In this document: piece after piece, positions 8,580 to 17,428 of the stretch
Layout of the letters: every line of letters starts with the position of its first letter
Position numbering within the stretch: the stretch's first letter is position 1
Assembly (NCBI RefSeq): GCF_900105755.1
Contig: NZ_FNTQ01000001.1
Location: 3,224,001-3,288,000 of the forward strand
Source: Streptomyces sp. Ag109_O5-10
Lineage (GTDB): Bacteria; Actinomycetota; Actinomycetes; Streptomycetales; Streptomycetaceae
DNA length: 64,000 nt
Direction of reading: 5' to 3'
Notes under the pieces: generated by a model
What the model was told of the DNA's origin: nothing
Database searches by the model: none
What the model saw: only the letters and a program-made list of their open reading frames with translations
Translations under genes and position numbers: made by a program

Positions 8580-8619
8580 GATCCGCACGCAGGTCTCGCC
8601 GTGGATCTGCGTGCGGATC
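8580..8619 (-). terminator. Terminator of the peptide/nickel-type ABC importer operon
   Basis: A perfect 13-bp inverted repeat (8580-8592 with 8607-8619, GATCCGCACGCAG/CTGCGTGCGGATC) with a 14-base loop starts 11 bp beyond the stop of the fused ATPase gene (8630). Confidence 0.75.
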
Positions 8620-8629
8620 TGCGGAAACG

Positions 8630-10222
8630 TCACGCCGACGCCAGTTCCCGACGCGCCGCCCGCCGCTGGGCCGCGGCACCGGGGTCGAGGGCGGGTACGG
8701 CGGCCAGCAACTGCCGGGTGTACGGGTCCCGGGGGTTGTCGTAGACCTCGTCGGCCGGGCCGGTCTCGACGATCCGGCCGCGCCGCATGACCGCGACCCG
8801 GTCGCTGACCTGGCGCACGACGGCGAGGTCGTGGGCGACGAAGACGAGCGCGAGCCCGAGTTCGCGCTGGAGTTCGCCGAGCAGGGCGACGACCTGGGCC
8901 TGGGTGGTGACGTCCAGCGCGGACACCGGCTCGTCGCAGACGATGACCCGGGGGTTGGCCGCGAGCGCCCGCGCGATGCCCACGCGCTGGCGCTGGCCGC
9001 CGCTGAACTCGTGCGGGTAACGCTGGTAGTGCGCCCCTTCGAGCCCCACGCGCTCCAGCAGTTCGATCACGCGCCCCCGGATGCGCCCCTCGTCGCGTTC
9101 GCCCCGCGCCCGCAGCGGGTCGGCGATCGACGCTCCGACGCTGCGCCGCGGGTTGAGGGAGGACACCGGGTCCTGGAAGACCATCTGGACGGCCGGGTCC
9201 ACGCCCACGCGCGCGTGGCCGTCGAAACGGACCTCCCCCGCGGTCGGCTCCAGCAGCCCGACCAGCATCCGGCCGAGGGTGGTCTTGCCGCTGCCGCTCT
9301 CGCCGACCACGCCGAGGGTCTCGCCCCGGCGCACGGTCAGGGTGACGTCGTCCACGGCCGCGAACGCCCGCTTCCCGCGCCCGAACTCGCGACGCAGACC
9401 CCGTGCCTCCAGGACGACCTCCTCAGAGGCTTGTGAGGGTGCGCGCACCGCGTCCACGCGCGGGACGGCGGAGAGCAGTTCCCGGGTGTACGGCTCGGCG
9501 GGCGCGCCGAGCACGGCGGCGACCGGACCCTGTTCGACCACGCGCCCGTGCCGCATGACGAGCACCTCGTCGACGCTCTCGGCGGCGACGCCCACGTCAT
9601 GGGTGACCAGCAGCAGGCCCATGCCGGTCTCCTCGCGCAGGGTGTGCAGCAGGTCGAGGATCTGGGCCTGGACGGTCACGTCGAGGGCGGTGGTGGGCTC
9701 GTCCGCGATGAGCAGCTCGGGCTCGCAGGCGAGCGCCATGGCGATCAGTGCGCGCTGCCGCATGCCGCCGCTGAACTCGTGCGGGCGGGACCGGGACCGG
9801 CGCCGGGCGTCCGGGATGCCGACCCGGTCGAGCACCTCCACGGCACGCGCGCGTGCGGCCCGTCGTGACGCGCGCGTGTGCACGCGGTACACCTCGGCGA
9901 TCTGGTCGCCGATCGCGTAGTACGGGTCGAGGGACGACAGCGGGTCCTGGAAGACCATCGCCGCCTTCGCGCCGCGCAACCTGCGCAGTTCGCCGTCGGA
10001 GGCGGCCTGTACGTCGGTGCCGGCGACCTCGATCGAGCCGCCGAGCAGCGCTCCCGTGCCGTGGTGCAGGCCCAGCAGGGCCGCGGCGACGGTGGACTTG
10101 CCGGAGCCGGACTCGCCGACCAGGGCGAGGGCGGCGCCGCCCTCCAAGGTGAACGACAGTCCGTCCACGGCCCGCAGGTCGCCGAAGTCGACGGTCAGAT
10201 CGGTGACTTGGACGAGACTCAC
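8630..10222 (-). CDS. Fused dual ATPase of a dipeptide/oligopeptide (or nickel) ABC importer, DppD-DppF type
   Basis: 530 residues with two complete ABC-ATPase domains in one chain. The first has Walker [10 protein letters not shown] (36-44), signature [10 protein letters not shown] and Walker B LLIADEPT; the second has Walker [10 protein letters not shown] near residue 306-314, signature [10 protein letters not shown] and Walker B VIVCDEP. The order corresponds to OppD/DppD then OppF/DppF, which are usually two proteins. It energises uptake through the two permeases upstream. The GTG start at 10222 overlaps the permease stop (GTGA). A longer open frame upstream lies inside the permease gene and was discarded. 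It is followed by a strong hairpin at 8580-8619. Confidence 0.93.
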   Translation of the reverse strand: MSLVQVTDLTVDFGDLRAVDGLSFTLEGGAALALVGESGSGKSTVAAALLGLHHGTGALLGGSIEVAGTDVQAASDGELRRLRGAKAAMVFQDPLSSLDPYYAIGDQIAEVYRVHTRASRRAARARAVEVLDRVGIPDARRRSRSRPHEFSGGMRQRALIAMALACEPELLIADEPTTALDVTVQAQILDLLHTLREETGMGLLLVTHDVGVAAESVDEVLVMRHGRVVEQGPVAAVLGAPAEPYTRELLSAVPRVDAVRAPSQASEEVVLEARGLRREFGRGKRAFAAVDDVTLTVRRGETLGVVGESGSGKTTLGRMLVGLLEPTAGEVRFDGHARVGVDPAVQMVFQDPVSSLNPRRSVGASIADPLRARGERDEGRIRGRVIELLERVGLEGAHYQRYPHEFSGGQRQRVGIARALAANPRVIVCDEPVSALDVTTQAQVVALLGELQRELGLALVFVAHDLAVVRQVSDRVAVMRRGRIVETGPADEVYDNPRDPYTRQLLAAVPALDPGAAAQRRAARRELASA

Positions 10223-11217
10223 GTCAGTACCACCCGTCGGTCGGCCACCGCGTACAGGACGTCCGCGACGGCGTTGGCGAGCACCACGAAGAAGCCGACG
10301 ACGAGGACCATGCCGACGACGACGGGCAGGTCGACCACGCTGACGGCGTGCACGAGTTCCTGGCCGAGGCCGGGCAGGCCGAACAGCGTCTCCGTGAGCA
10401 CGGCTCCGCCGACGGCCGAGCCGAAGTTGTTGGCGTTGAGCGCGATGACCGGCGCGAGCGCTCCGCGCAGGGCGTGCCGGCCGACGATCGACCGCTCGCC
10501 GACGCCGTACGCGCGGAAGGTGCGGATGTGGTCCTCGGCCAGGGTCTCCAGCATCGAAGCCCGGGTCATCCGGGCGAACGACGCGGACTCGATGAGGGCG
10601 AGGGAGAACCACGGCAGCAGCAGGTTCCAAGCCCACTGCTCGGGATCGTCGGTGAACTTCACGTACTGCGGGAAGGGCAGCAGTTGCAGTTCGCCGCAGA
10701 CGACGATCATCAGGACCAGGCCGATGACGAAGACCGGCGTGGCCCAGCCGGCCAGCGTGAGGCCGGTCAGCACCCGCTCGGTGAGCCGGCCGCGCCGCCA
10801 GACGGAGAGCACGCCCGTGCCGACGCCCAGGAGCAGCCACAGCACCATCGCGCCGATTACCAGCGAGAGGCTGACCGGGAGCCTGGTCAGGATGATGCTC
10901 AGGACCTGCTGGTCGGTCTGGTACGACAGGCCGAGGCAGGGTGCGGAGCAGTGCTCCACGGAGGTGCCGGTGGAGTAGTCCTGGCCGACGACCAGGCCCT
11001 CCAGGAAGTGCCAGTAGCGCACGTACAGCGGGTCGCCGAGGTGCAGTTGCTGGGCCACCTGGTGCACCTGCTCCGGGGAGCAGCGCGGGCCGCAGGTGAT
11101 CTGGGCGACGTTGCCCGGGGTGACGTAGAAGACGACGTAGACGATCACCGAGATGGCGAGCAGGGTCGCCACGGTGCCGATGGTGCGGCGCAGCAGGAAG
11201 CCGCCGAAGCCGTTCAC
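10219..11217 (-). CDS. ABC importer permease, DppB/OppB type
   Basis: A 332-residue inner-membrane permease of the binding-protein-dependent transport family. It opens with GFGGFLLRRTIGTVATLLAIS (first membrane helix), has a large periplasmic loop containing paired cysteines (CGPRC, EHCSAPCLG), and ends in five further helices. The cytoplasmic EAA-type loop contains RAYGVGERSIVGRHALRGALAPVI. Its GTG start overlaps the DppC-type gene by GTGA and its stop overlaps the fused ATPase by GTGA, so the operon is tightly coupled. The cysteine-bearing periplasmic loop is typical of several actinobacterial DppB proteins. Substrate: short peptides or a metal chelate, undecided. Confidence 0.92.
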   Translation of the reverse strand: MNGFGGFLLRRTIGTVATLLAISVIVYVVFYVTPGNVAQITCGPRCSPEQVHQVAQQLHLGDPLYVRYWHFLEGLVVGQDYSTGTSVEHCSAPCLGLSYQTDQQVLSIILTRLPVSLSLVIGAMVLWLLLGVGTGVLSVWRRGRLTERVLTGLTLAGWATPVFVIGLVLMIVVCGELQLLPFPQYVKFTDDPEQWAWNLLLPWFSLALIESASFARMTRASMLETLAEDHIRTFRAYGVGERSIVGRHALRGALAPVIALNANNFGSAVGGAVLTETLFGLPGLGQELVHAVSVVDLPVVVGMVLVVGFFVVLANAVADVLYAVADRRVVLT

Positions 11218-12257
11218 GCGGATTCCTCCTTCGCCGTCGTCTTCGCCGCCGCCCCCGCCGTCGCCTTCGCCGCCGTCAGGGCCGCGCGCCTGCGGCCGGT
11301 GCCGACGCCGAGCCGGGAGGCGGCGCGCGGGTCCAGGGCGGTGCGGACGCCGTCGCCGAGGACGGTCAGCGCGAGGACGGTCACGAACAGCGCGCCGGCC
11401 GGCAGGAGCAGGTACTGCGGGGCCGCCTGGTACCAGACGTCGGCAGCGGTGAGCATCTGGCCCCACGAGGGCGTCGGCGGCTTCACCCCGACGCCGAGGA
11501 AGGACAGGGCCGCCTCGGTGCTGATGTTGACCGGGATGAGGATCGAGGCGTACGTGATGACCGGTGCGGCCAGGCCGGGCAGCAGTTCACGGCGGGCGAT
11601 GCGCCAGGCGCCCCAGCCGCTGAGCCGGGCGGCGGCGACGTAGTCGAGCCCCTTCAGGGTGAGTGTCTGGGCACGCACGATCTTCGCCATGCTGCCCCAC
11701 GCGATGAGCCCGATGACGAGGGTGACCAGGACGGGCCTGGGGAAGCTCTGCGGCACGATCGCGAGCAGCGCCAGCGACATGATCATCAGGGGCAGTGCGA
11801 CGATGATGTCCGTGATCCGGCTCAACACTTGATCAACCCATCCACCGCCGAGCGCGGCCGCCACGCCGACGACCAGCCCGAGGAGGACCTGGATCACGGT
11901 CGCCGCGAACGCGACACCCAGGGACACCCGCGCCCCGTACACCAGCCGTGCGAACAGGTCCCGCCCGGTCTGCGGCTCGACGCCCAGCCAGTGGTCGGCG
12001 GAGACGCCGCCGAGGGAGCCGACCGGCACGCCGCCGCGCGCGGAGTCGATGAGGGCGGGGTGGTAGGTGAACGGGTCCTGGCCCTCCAGCGCGGTGAGCA
12101 GCGGCGCGGCGAGCGCGACCAGGACGAGCAGCGCGACGACGCCCGCCGCGACCGTGGCGGCCCGCTGCGTGCGCAGCCGCCGCCAGAACCGACGAGCCCC
12201 CGAGGCCCCCGAGGCGAGCGCCTCGGGGGCCTGGGTGGCGACAATTGCCTCGCTCAC
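11214..12257 (-). CDS. ABC importer permease, DppC/OppC type
   Basis: A 347-residue permease. A cytoplasmic N-terminal segment (RRFWRRLRTQRAATVAAGVVALLVLVALAAPLL) leads into helix 1. The OppC_N feature DHWLGVEPQTGRDLFARLVYGARVSL is present, then five helices with the EAA loop AARLSGWGAWRIARRELLPGLAAPV. A lysine/alanine-rich tail of about 25 residues follows the last helix and is unusual. The GTG start at 12257 lies 5 bp after the stop of the binding protein, and the stop overlaps the DppB-type gene. It forms the membrane channel with that neighbour. Confidence 0.92.
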   Translation of the reverse strand: MSEAIVATQAPEALASGASGARRFWRRLRTQRAATVAAGVVALLVLVALAAPLLTALEGQDPFTYHPALIDSARGGVPVGSLGGVSADHWLGVEPQTGRDLFARLVYGARVSLGVAFAATVIQVLLGLVVGVAAALGGGWVDQVLSRITDIIVALPLMIMSLALLAIVPQSFPRPVLVTLVIGLIAWGSMAKIVRAQTLTLKGLDYVAAARLSGWGAWRIARRELLPGLAAPVITYASILIPVNISTEAALSFLGVGVKPPTPSWGQMLTAADVWYQAAPQYLLLPAGALFVTVLALTVLGDGVRTALDPRAASRLGVGTGRRRAALTAAKATAGAAAKTTAKEESA

Positions 12258-12262
12258 GGTGC

Positions 12263-13981
12263 TTACTTCACCGCGACCTGGGAGATGTCCAGGACACCGG
12301 TCCAGTCGCTGATCACGACGTTCTTGATGTCCTTGCCGACCAGCCGCTTGTAGACGGGGTGGAACAGCGGCACGGTCAGCGCCTGTGCGCCGATCTTCTT
12401 GTCCAGTGCACCCCACCGCTTGGCGGCGGCGTTGAGATCGGTCAACTTGTTGATCGCGTCAATCTCGGCGTTGACCGAAGCATCGTTGAGCTGGGAGGCG
12501 TTGAAGTTCGCGCCGTCCTTGACGATCTGCCGGCCGTCGAAGATCGGGGCGAGGAAGGGACCGCCGGAAGGCCAGTCGGCACCCCACGCGGCGAGGAAGA
12601 AACCGGGCTCGGTCTTCACGCTGTGGACCGTGTCGGAGTAGTTGTTGTCCTCCAGGCCCTGCAGCTTGACCGTGATGCCGGCCTTCTTGAGGGCGTCCTG
12701 GAGCGCGGTCGCGATCTCGGGGCTCGTCTTGAAGTTCTCGGCGTTGTCGTGGGTCAGCGTGACGGTGAGCCCGTTCGGGTAACCGGCCTCCTTCAGCAGC
12801 TCCTTGGCCTTGGCCGCGTTGCCGGTGCCGCCCGCCGGGAAGAGGTCGTACGGCGTGTAGCCGAAGGACTTCTGGTCGGGCAGGAAGGTGGTCGCCGGCT
12901 CGGCGAGGGCGCTGCCGCCCGCCGCGTTGATCACGGACGACCGGTCGACGGCGTAGGAGATGGCCTGCCGCACCTTGGGGTTGTCGAACGGCTTGACCTT
13001 CGGGTTGAACGCTATGTAATTCGTGTAGCCGAAGTGGCCGGTGCCGACGCGCGCGGCGAGTTCCTTGTCGCCGGTGACCTTGGCGAGTTCGGCCGGGCCG
13101 AGGTTGGTGTCCGTCGTCACGGCGGCCGCGTCCGCCCCCTGGGACGCCGACAGCCGCTGGTTGATCACGGACGAGTCCAGCCCGGACTGCACGTCGATCT
13201 TGTCGGGGTACGCCTTGCGCTGGTCGTCGACGGAGGCGGACCAGTACGTGTTGCGTTCAAGGACCAGGTGCTCGCCGTCGTTCTCGTTCTTGACGACCTT
13301 GTACGGGCCGGACGAGATCGGGTGCTCCTCGTACTTGGTGCCGGTGTCCTTGGCCTTCGGGACGGGCGTGAACTGCGTCTGCGTGGCCAGGAACGGGAAC
13401 TCGCCCTCGGGCTTGTTCAGGTGGAAGACGATGGTGCGGTCGTCCGGCGTCTCGATCGCCGCGAGCCCCTTCTTGTCCTTGTACGGCCCCTGGTAGTCGG
13501 CGGCGCCGACCAGCCAGTCCCGCAGGTAGGGCGCGCCGCCGGAGAGTTCGGGGGCGAAGGAGCGCTCGATGCCGTACTTGATGTCGCCGGACGTGATCGG
13601 GGTGCCGTCCTCGTACTTGAGGCCCGCCTTCAGGGTGTAGGTCCACACGGTCGCGTTCTTGCTGGGGCGCCCGGTGTCGGTGGCCAGGTCGGGGACCACC
13701 TTGGTGCCGGCGGCGCCGTCCGCGCGGTTGCGGGTGGTGAGCGTACGGAAGACCAGGGACGGCACGTTGCCGCCGCCGGAGGTGTACAGGCGGGCCGGGT
13801 CGAAGTCCGTCTGCGGGTCGGAGTTCAGGACGGTGAGCGTGCCGCCCTTGTGCGGCGCGGAGTCGCCACTGGAGCCGTTGGCATCGTTGTCCTTCGGCCC
13901 GCAGGCGGCGGCGCCCGCTGCCACGACGAGGGCAAGCGAAACGTACGCCGCACGGGCGCTGGTTACGGACGGGTGACGCAT
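12263..13981 (-). CDS. Lipoprotein solute-binding protein of the peptide/nickel ABC importer (SBP family 5)
   Basis: A 572-residue extracellular binding protein and the first structural gene of the importer operon. A signal peptide (MRHPSVTSARAAYVS... to AAGAAA-Cys27) ends in an atypical but acceptable lipobox, followed by a short charged linker. The SBP_bac_5 fold is shown by the N-terminal GGTLTVLNSDPQTDFDPARL and later DNPKVRQAISYAVDRSSVINAA, which is highly characteristic of OppA/DppA proteins. The ATG start has a GAGAGG ribosome site. A small Cys-rich leader ORF and a palindrome (14088-14105) lie upstream and may control the operon. The ligand (peptide or metal complex) cannot be told from sequence. 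Confidence 0.94.
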   Translation of the reverse strand: MRHPSVTSARAAYVSLALVVAAGAAACGPKDNDANGSSGDSAPHKGGTLTVLNSDPQTDFDPARLYTSGGGNVPSLVFRTLTTRNRADGAAGTKVVPDLATDTGRPSKNATVWTYTLKAGLKYEDGTPITSGDIKYGIERSFAPELSGGAPYLRDWLVGAADYQGPYKDKKGLAAIETPDDRTIVFHLNKPEGEFPFLATQTQFTPVPKAKDTGTKYEEHPISSGPYKVVKNENDGEHLVLERNTYWSASVDDQRKAYPDKIDVQSGLDSSVINQRLSASQGADAAAVTTDTNLGPAELAKVTGDKELAARVGTGHFGYTNYIAFNPKVKPFDNPKVRQAISYAVDRSSVINAAGGSALAEPATTFLPDQKSFGYTPYDLFPAGGTGNAAKAKELLKEAGYPNGLTVTLTHDNAENFKTSPEIATALQDALKKAGITVKLQGLEDNNYSDTVHSVKTEPGFFLAAWGADWPSGGPFLAPIFDGRQIVKDGANFNASQLNDASVNAEIDAINKLTDLNAAAKRWGALDKKIGAQALTVPLFHPVYKRLVGKDIKNVVISDWTGVLDISQVAVK

Positions 13982-14087
13982 CGGAATGACGACCTCTCGG
14001 AAGGCGAGTCTCGATGGGTGAGACAGATTGACGAGGAATGAGACGAAAGTGAACAGACGTCTGCCCGGCGTCAGGTCGTCGAAAGAG

Positions 14088-14105
14088 CCGTGACCGAGGT
14101 CACGG
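14088..14105. promoter_or_regulatory. 8-bp inverted repeat between leader peptide and importer operon
   Basis: CCGTGACC-GA-GGTCACGG is a perfect 8+8 bp palindrome, about 107 bp upstream of the binding-protein ATG and 42 bp after the leader-peptide stop. It could be a repressor operator, or an RNA hairpin of an attenuator linked to the leader peptide. A second small stem, CGCC-TGAA-GGCG, lies at 14131-14142. Confidence 0.45.
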
Positions 14106-14146
14106 CAGCACAGAGAAGTCGCGACGCGAACGCCTGAAGGCGGGCG

Positions 14147-14239
14147 TCAGCGACAGTGGATGTCGGCCACGCAGAGCGCGGTCACGCCGATGAGCGCCAG
14201 CTCGATGGCGGCGCGCGCGGAGGCGTGAAGAGACGACAT
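14147..14239 (-). CDS. Putative 30-residue leader peptide upstream of the importer operon
   Basis: A 30-codon ORF (MSSLHASARAAIELALIGV... ending DIHCR) precedes the ABC importer operon by 165 bp on the same strand. It ends in Cys-Arg-stop, with another Cys seven positions earlier. This resembles the actinobacterial class of putative leader peptides that end in CR and stand before sulfur or transport genes. There is no good ribosome site, but a -35 TTGACA and a -10-like CATATT with 17-bp spacing end 7 nt before the ATG, so the mRNA is probably leaderless. Ribosome stalling at cysteine codons could couple importer expression to cysteine supply. Identity by pattern; regulation is inference. Confidence 0.6.
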   Translation of the reverse strand: MSSLHASARAAIELALIGVTALCVADIHCR

Positions 14240-14246
14240 GCCCAGA

Positions 14247-14275
14247 AATATGTACGACCTTTCTGCGCATGTCAA
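14247..14275 (-). promoter_or_regulatory. Promoter of the leader peptide and importer operon
   Basis: On the minus strand, TTGACA (14275-14270) and CATATT (14252-14247) are separated by 17 bp. The -10 ends 7 nt before the ATG at 14239, which would start transcription at or next to the initiation codon. Confidence 0.65.
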
Positions 14276-14295
14276 CGTGATGTATGAGCCACCTG

Positions 14296-15747
14296 TCAAC
14301 TCTTGGGATACGGCCAGGGGTTGGGCAGACAGTGGATTCCGTCGTGGTCGAGGAACTTGGTCTGCTGCTGCATGACCGGCGCGAGCTCGCCGTCCTTGTC
14401 GCAGGTCACATGGCCGTGACCGAGCCGGTGGCCGACCTCGTGGTTGATCAGCATCTGCCGGTAGGCGTGGATCTTGTCGCCGTACGTCTTGCTGCCCTGG
14501 GCCCATCTGTATGCGTTGATCATGACGCGTTCGGTGGACGCCGAGTCGCAGGACACGTTGTCCTCGGTCGTGTCGAGGCCGGACTTGGCGCACCACTTGG
14601 CGGTGGTGCCGGGGCTGGCGAGCGTGATCACGAAGTCGGGCCTGCCGGTGGACACGCGCGCGAAGGTACGGGCGCCGTCGTGGGCCCAGCTGCGCTCGTC
14701 GTTGAGCGTCTTCTGCACGGCCTCGGCGAACAGCTTCCCGTCCAGGCCCAGCCCCTGCTCCACGTCGACGCGGTAGGTGTACTTCCGCCCCTTGCCCGGC
14801 GCAGGCGCGCTCCCGGGCACGGTGCTGAACTTCCCGGACCCGGTCAGCTTGGCGCTGAGCGGGTACTTCTCGCCCATCGCCTGCTCGTACGACAGCGTCA
14901 CCACGCCCGGCGAGGCGGAGGCCGCCGCGGAAGGCGTCGTACGGCCGTCCCCGCGCGAGGCGGCGCCGTCGGTGGCCCGCGTACCGTCCGGGGCCGACTG
15001 CGAGCGTGCGGCGGAGCCGTCGCGGCCGTCGATCACCTGCCCGGCGACGATCACCGCGAGCACGGTGGTGACGGCGGCGGCCGCGACGCCCGCGAAGGCC
15101 CGGCTCTTGCCGCCCCTGGGCAGCGCGGGCTCGCCGGCGGGCGGCGCGTGGCCGGTGTCGCCCGCACCGCCGTCGACGCCGGCCGGGAGCGGGGAGGTGT
15201 GCGTACCGGAGCCGGGCGGATACGTCTCCGCGCGCTGGGCGCCGATGCGGGGGTGGGGCGCGAAGACGTCGACGTCCTCGTCGAAGGCGTCGACGTAGTC
15301 CTGCCGCGGACCGCCGGGCCCGCCCTGCCGCGGACCGCCAGGGCCGCCCTGCCGCTGCCGCGGTATCGGCACACCGGTCGCCCCGAAGGCGGCACCGGCG
15401 GGCCCGGAAGCGGCAGCAGAGGGCCCGGAGGGAGCGCCGCCGGGCCCGGAGGGCGCACCGGCCGCCCCGCCCAACCGGCCCCAGCCACCGCCCGCTTCAC
15501 GCTGCTCCGGGTGACCACCACGGACTCGCGGAACGCCGTGCGCCGGAGTCCCCTCGGGGAAACGCGGGACGCCGTGCGCCGGAGTCCCCTCGGCGGAGCC
15601 GGGCACGCGGGCGGCCGGACCCGGCACCGTGGGTCCCGCCGGGCCGCGCTCGACGCCCCCCGGGCCCTGCTTCCGGGTCGCGCGTGTGTTCGCTATGTCC
15701 GCCGTGTCGTCATCTGGTGCCGGCCCGCGGCGGCTGTGGCGTCCCAC
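14296..15747 (-). CDS. DUF3152 single-pass membrane protein with a metzincin-like zinc site
   Basis: 483 residues. The cytoplasmic N-terminal 240 residues are disordered and repetitive: a 12-residue unit (EGTPAHGVPR) occurs twice and a QGGPGGPR unit twice. One membrane helix follows (AFAGVAAAAVTTVLAVIVAG), then an extracellular DUF3152 domain. This domain holds HEVGHRLGHGH at 436-446, which fits the HExxHxxGxxH metzincin zinc motif, and a downstream PVM that could be the Met-turn. This suggests a membrane-tethered protease acting outside the cell. The GTG start at 15747 lies 7 bp after the upstream hydrolase gene and has a GGGG ribosome site; a longer frame that overlaps that gene was rejected. 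Substrate unknown. Confidence 0.85.
   Translation of the reverse strand: MGRHSRRGPAPDDDTADIANTRATRKQGPGGVERGPAGPTVPGPAARVPGSAEGTPAHGVPRFPEGTPAHGVPRVRGGHPEQREAGGGWGRLGGAAGAPSGPGGAPSGPSAAASGPAGAAFGATGVPIPRQRQGGPGGPRQGGPGGPRQDYVDAFDEDVDVFAPHPRIGAQRAETYPPGSGTHTSPLPAGVDGGAGDTGHAPPAGEPALPRGGKSRAFAGVAAAAVTTVLAVIVAGQVIDGRDGSAARSQSAPDGTRATDGAASRGDGRTTPSAAASASPGVVTLSYEQAMGEKYPLSAKLTGSGKFSTVPGSAPAPGKGRKYTYRVDVEQGLGLDGKLFAEAVQKTLNDERSWAHDGARTFARVSTGRPDFVITLASPGTTAKWCAKSGLDTTEDNVSCDSASTERVMINAYRWAQGSKTYGDKIHAYRQMLINHEVGHRLGHGHVTCDKDGELAPVMQQQTKFLDHDGIHCLPNPWPYPKS
15533..15593. repeat. 25-bp exact direct repeat with 36-bp period inside the DUF3152 gene
   Basis: 15533-15557 is repeated exactly at 15569-15593. 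The period is 36 bp, so it encodes two in-frame 12-residue units of the disordered N-terminal region. It is a simple coding repeat that could change copy number by slippage without breaking the frame. Confidence 0.8.
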
Positions 15748-15754
15748 TCGCCCC

Positions 15755-16774
15755 TCAGCTCCCCGCGCCCGGCGCGACCGGACCGCCGCCGACGGTCCCG
15801 GAAGCCGGTCCGCCGGCCGGCCTGTCGGTGGAGGCGAGGAGTTCACGGAACGCCCCGGCCACCGCACCCGGGTACTCCATCATCGCCACGTGCCCGGCGT
15901 CCGGCATGGACAGCAGCCGGGAGTGGCGGAAGCTGCGGGCGGCCTTCCGGGCCATGCGGTAGCCCACGAGCTGGTCGCGGCCGCCGTAGATCAGGAGGGT
16001 CGGGGCGAGGACGCGCTCGGCCTGGCGCCACAGCCCGTGCTGGCCGCCCAGCGTGTACGCGTTGACGATCCCGCGTGCCGACCGCGCCATCGCGTCCCAG
16101 AAGTACGGCAGCCGCAGCCGCCGTTCCAGCTCCTCCACCGCGTGCTCGAACGCCTCGGGCGTCACCCGGCTGGGATCGCCGTAGCAGAGGGCCAGCACGC
16201 CCCGTACGCGCTGTTCGGCGGTCCACTTGCCGGTCGTGCGGGTGAGGAGCCCGGCGATGCCCGGGAGGCCGAGGATCACCGTCGGTACGGCCGTGCGCTG
16301 CACGCGCAGCTCGGGCAGGGCGGGCGAGACGAGCGTGAGGGTGCGCACGAGGTCCGGGCGGACGGCGGCGAGGCGGGTGGCGACGGCGCCGCCGAGGGAG
16401 TTGCCGAAGAGATGGACCGGACCGCGGCCGGCCGCGTCGAGGTAGCGGATGACCGCGCGCGCGTGCCCGGTGACGGAGTAGTCGCCGTCGTCCGGCGGCG
16501 GCGAGTCGCCGAAGCCGGGCAGGTCGACCGCCTCGCTGTCCACGACGTCTTCGAGCCGCTCCATCAGCTGCGACCAGTTCTGCGAGGAGCCGCCGAGCCC
16601 GTGGAGGTAGAGCGCGGGCGGCAGGCCCTCGCGCGCGGGCGGCCGTGAACGGACCGAGAGGGTGACGCCGGGCAGTCCCACCGACCGCAGCCGCTCGCCC
16701 TCCGCGACCCTGACTGCCGCCGCCTCGGGGAGCACGCTGGTGGGCGGCACGGAGGGCAGCTCGGTCGAAGACAT
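15755..16774 (-). CDS. Alpha/beta-fold hydrolase
   Basis: A 339-residue cytosolic alpha/beta hydrolase. Oxyanion region HGLGGSSQNW, nucleophile elbow GNSLGG with Ser126, acid Asp267 (GGRDQL) and His295 (DAGHVAMME) form the complete triad. A helical cap lies between about 150 and 240. This set is seen in esterases, lipases and C-C bond hydrolases, so the substrate is open. The ATG start at 16774 faces a 256-bp divergent region. The gene is directly followed (7 bp) by the DUF3152 gene and likely co-transcribed with it. Confidence 0.88.
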   Translation of the reverse strand: MSSTELPSVPPTSVLPEAAAVRVAEGERLRSVGLPGVTLSVRSRPPAREGLPPALYLHGLGGSSQNWSQLMERLEDVVDSEAVDLPGFGDSPPPDDGDYSVTGHARAVIRYLDAAGRGPVHLFGNSLGGAVATRLAAVRPDLVRTLTLVSPALPELRVQRTAVPTVILGLPGIAGLLTRTTGKWTAEQRVRGVLALCYGDPSRVTPEAFEHAVEELERRLRLPYFWDAMARSARGIVNAYTLGGQHGLWRQAERVLAPTLLIYGGRDQLVGYRMARKAARSFRHSRLLSMPDAGHVAMMEYPGAVAGAFRELLASTDRPAGGPASGTVGGGPVAPGAGS

Positions 16775-16793
16775 GAGCCAATGTTACGAGACG

Positions 16794-16806
16794 ATCACAC
16801 CGTGAT
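16794..16806. promoter_or_regulatory. Short inverted repeat in the divergent hydrolase/acidic-protein region
   Basis: ATCAC-ACC-GTGAT lies 20 bp upstream of the hydrolase ATG, with an AT-richer CATAAT nearby (about 16825-16830). It has the form of a small dyad operator. No regulator can be assigned. Confidence 0.3.
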
Positions 16807-17030
16807 TCACGTGTTCGCCGTCACATAATCGTCCCGGCGAGCCGGGCGCGGGCCGCGCACGACCCGTGCGCGGACGGAGGTGAGGGGCAGGCCGCCAGGC
16901 GGAGCGAACAGCCGGGGACGGCACACGGATGCATAGCGTCCGCATCCGCTGTCTCCTACGCTCGTAAACAGGGCACCCGTTTGTGGCCCCCTGCTGCAGC
17001 CAGGGATCTCCGAAGGAAGGGAGCCCCACC

Positions 17031-17264
17031 ATGACCCATGACCCCACCGACCCCACCGACCCCGACGTCCTGGAGGATCTGGAGGCGGAGGAGGCCCCGG
17101 AGATCGATGTCGAGGCCCCCGAGGACGACGCAGCCGAGCAGCACACGGACGTGACGCCGTCCCAGGACGACCCGCTCACCGGTGTCGACCCGGACCGGGC
17201 GAACGAGGCCGATCTCATCGAGCAGGCACGGGTGGTCTCCCTCGACGAGGACGACTACCGCTGA
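17031..17264 (+). CDS. Small, very acidic protein of unknown function
   Basis: 77 residues, about 40 percent Asp/Glu, starting MTHDPTDPTDP and ending in ANEADLIEQARVVSLDEDDYR. The last 25 residues resemble the conserved tail of several small acidic actinobacterial proteins; the rest is low complexity. There are no membrane segments, cysteines or catalytic motifs. The ATG start was chosen over an upstream in-frame ATG at 16983 because GGAAGGGAG stands directly in front of it. It is followed about 200 bp later by the TetR gene on the same strand. Function not recognised. Confidence 0.72.
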   Translation: MTHDPTDPTDPDVLEDLEAEEAPEIDVEAPEDDAAEQHTDVTPSQDDPLTGVDPDRANEADLIEQARVVSLDEDDYR

Positions 17265-17428
17265 CCTCGGCCGGTTCTCCGACGGACCCACCCGGCCCGT
17301 TCGCATGTCCCGGGATGTCACGGGATTTCCCGGTGCGGCTGTCAACGTCGTCCGGTACGTGAAATTCTGCGCTCGCACCGCGCACAGCAGGGTTACCGAA
17401 AAGTACGATGGCCGCGCGGAGCGATCCG

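Noticed and set aside
8630..13981. Assignment as a nickel importer (NikABCDE)
   Set aside because: No nickel-enzyme or NikR-like site is near; peptide and metal importers cannot be told apart from these sequences.
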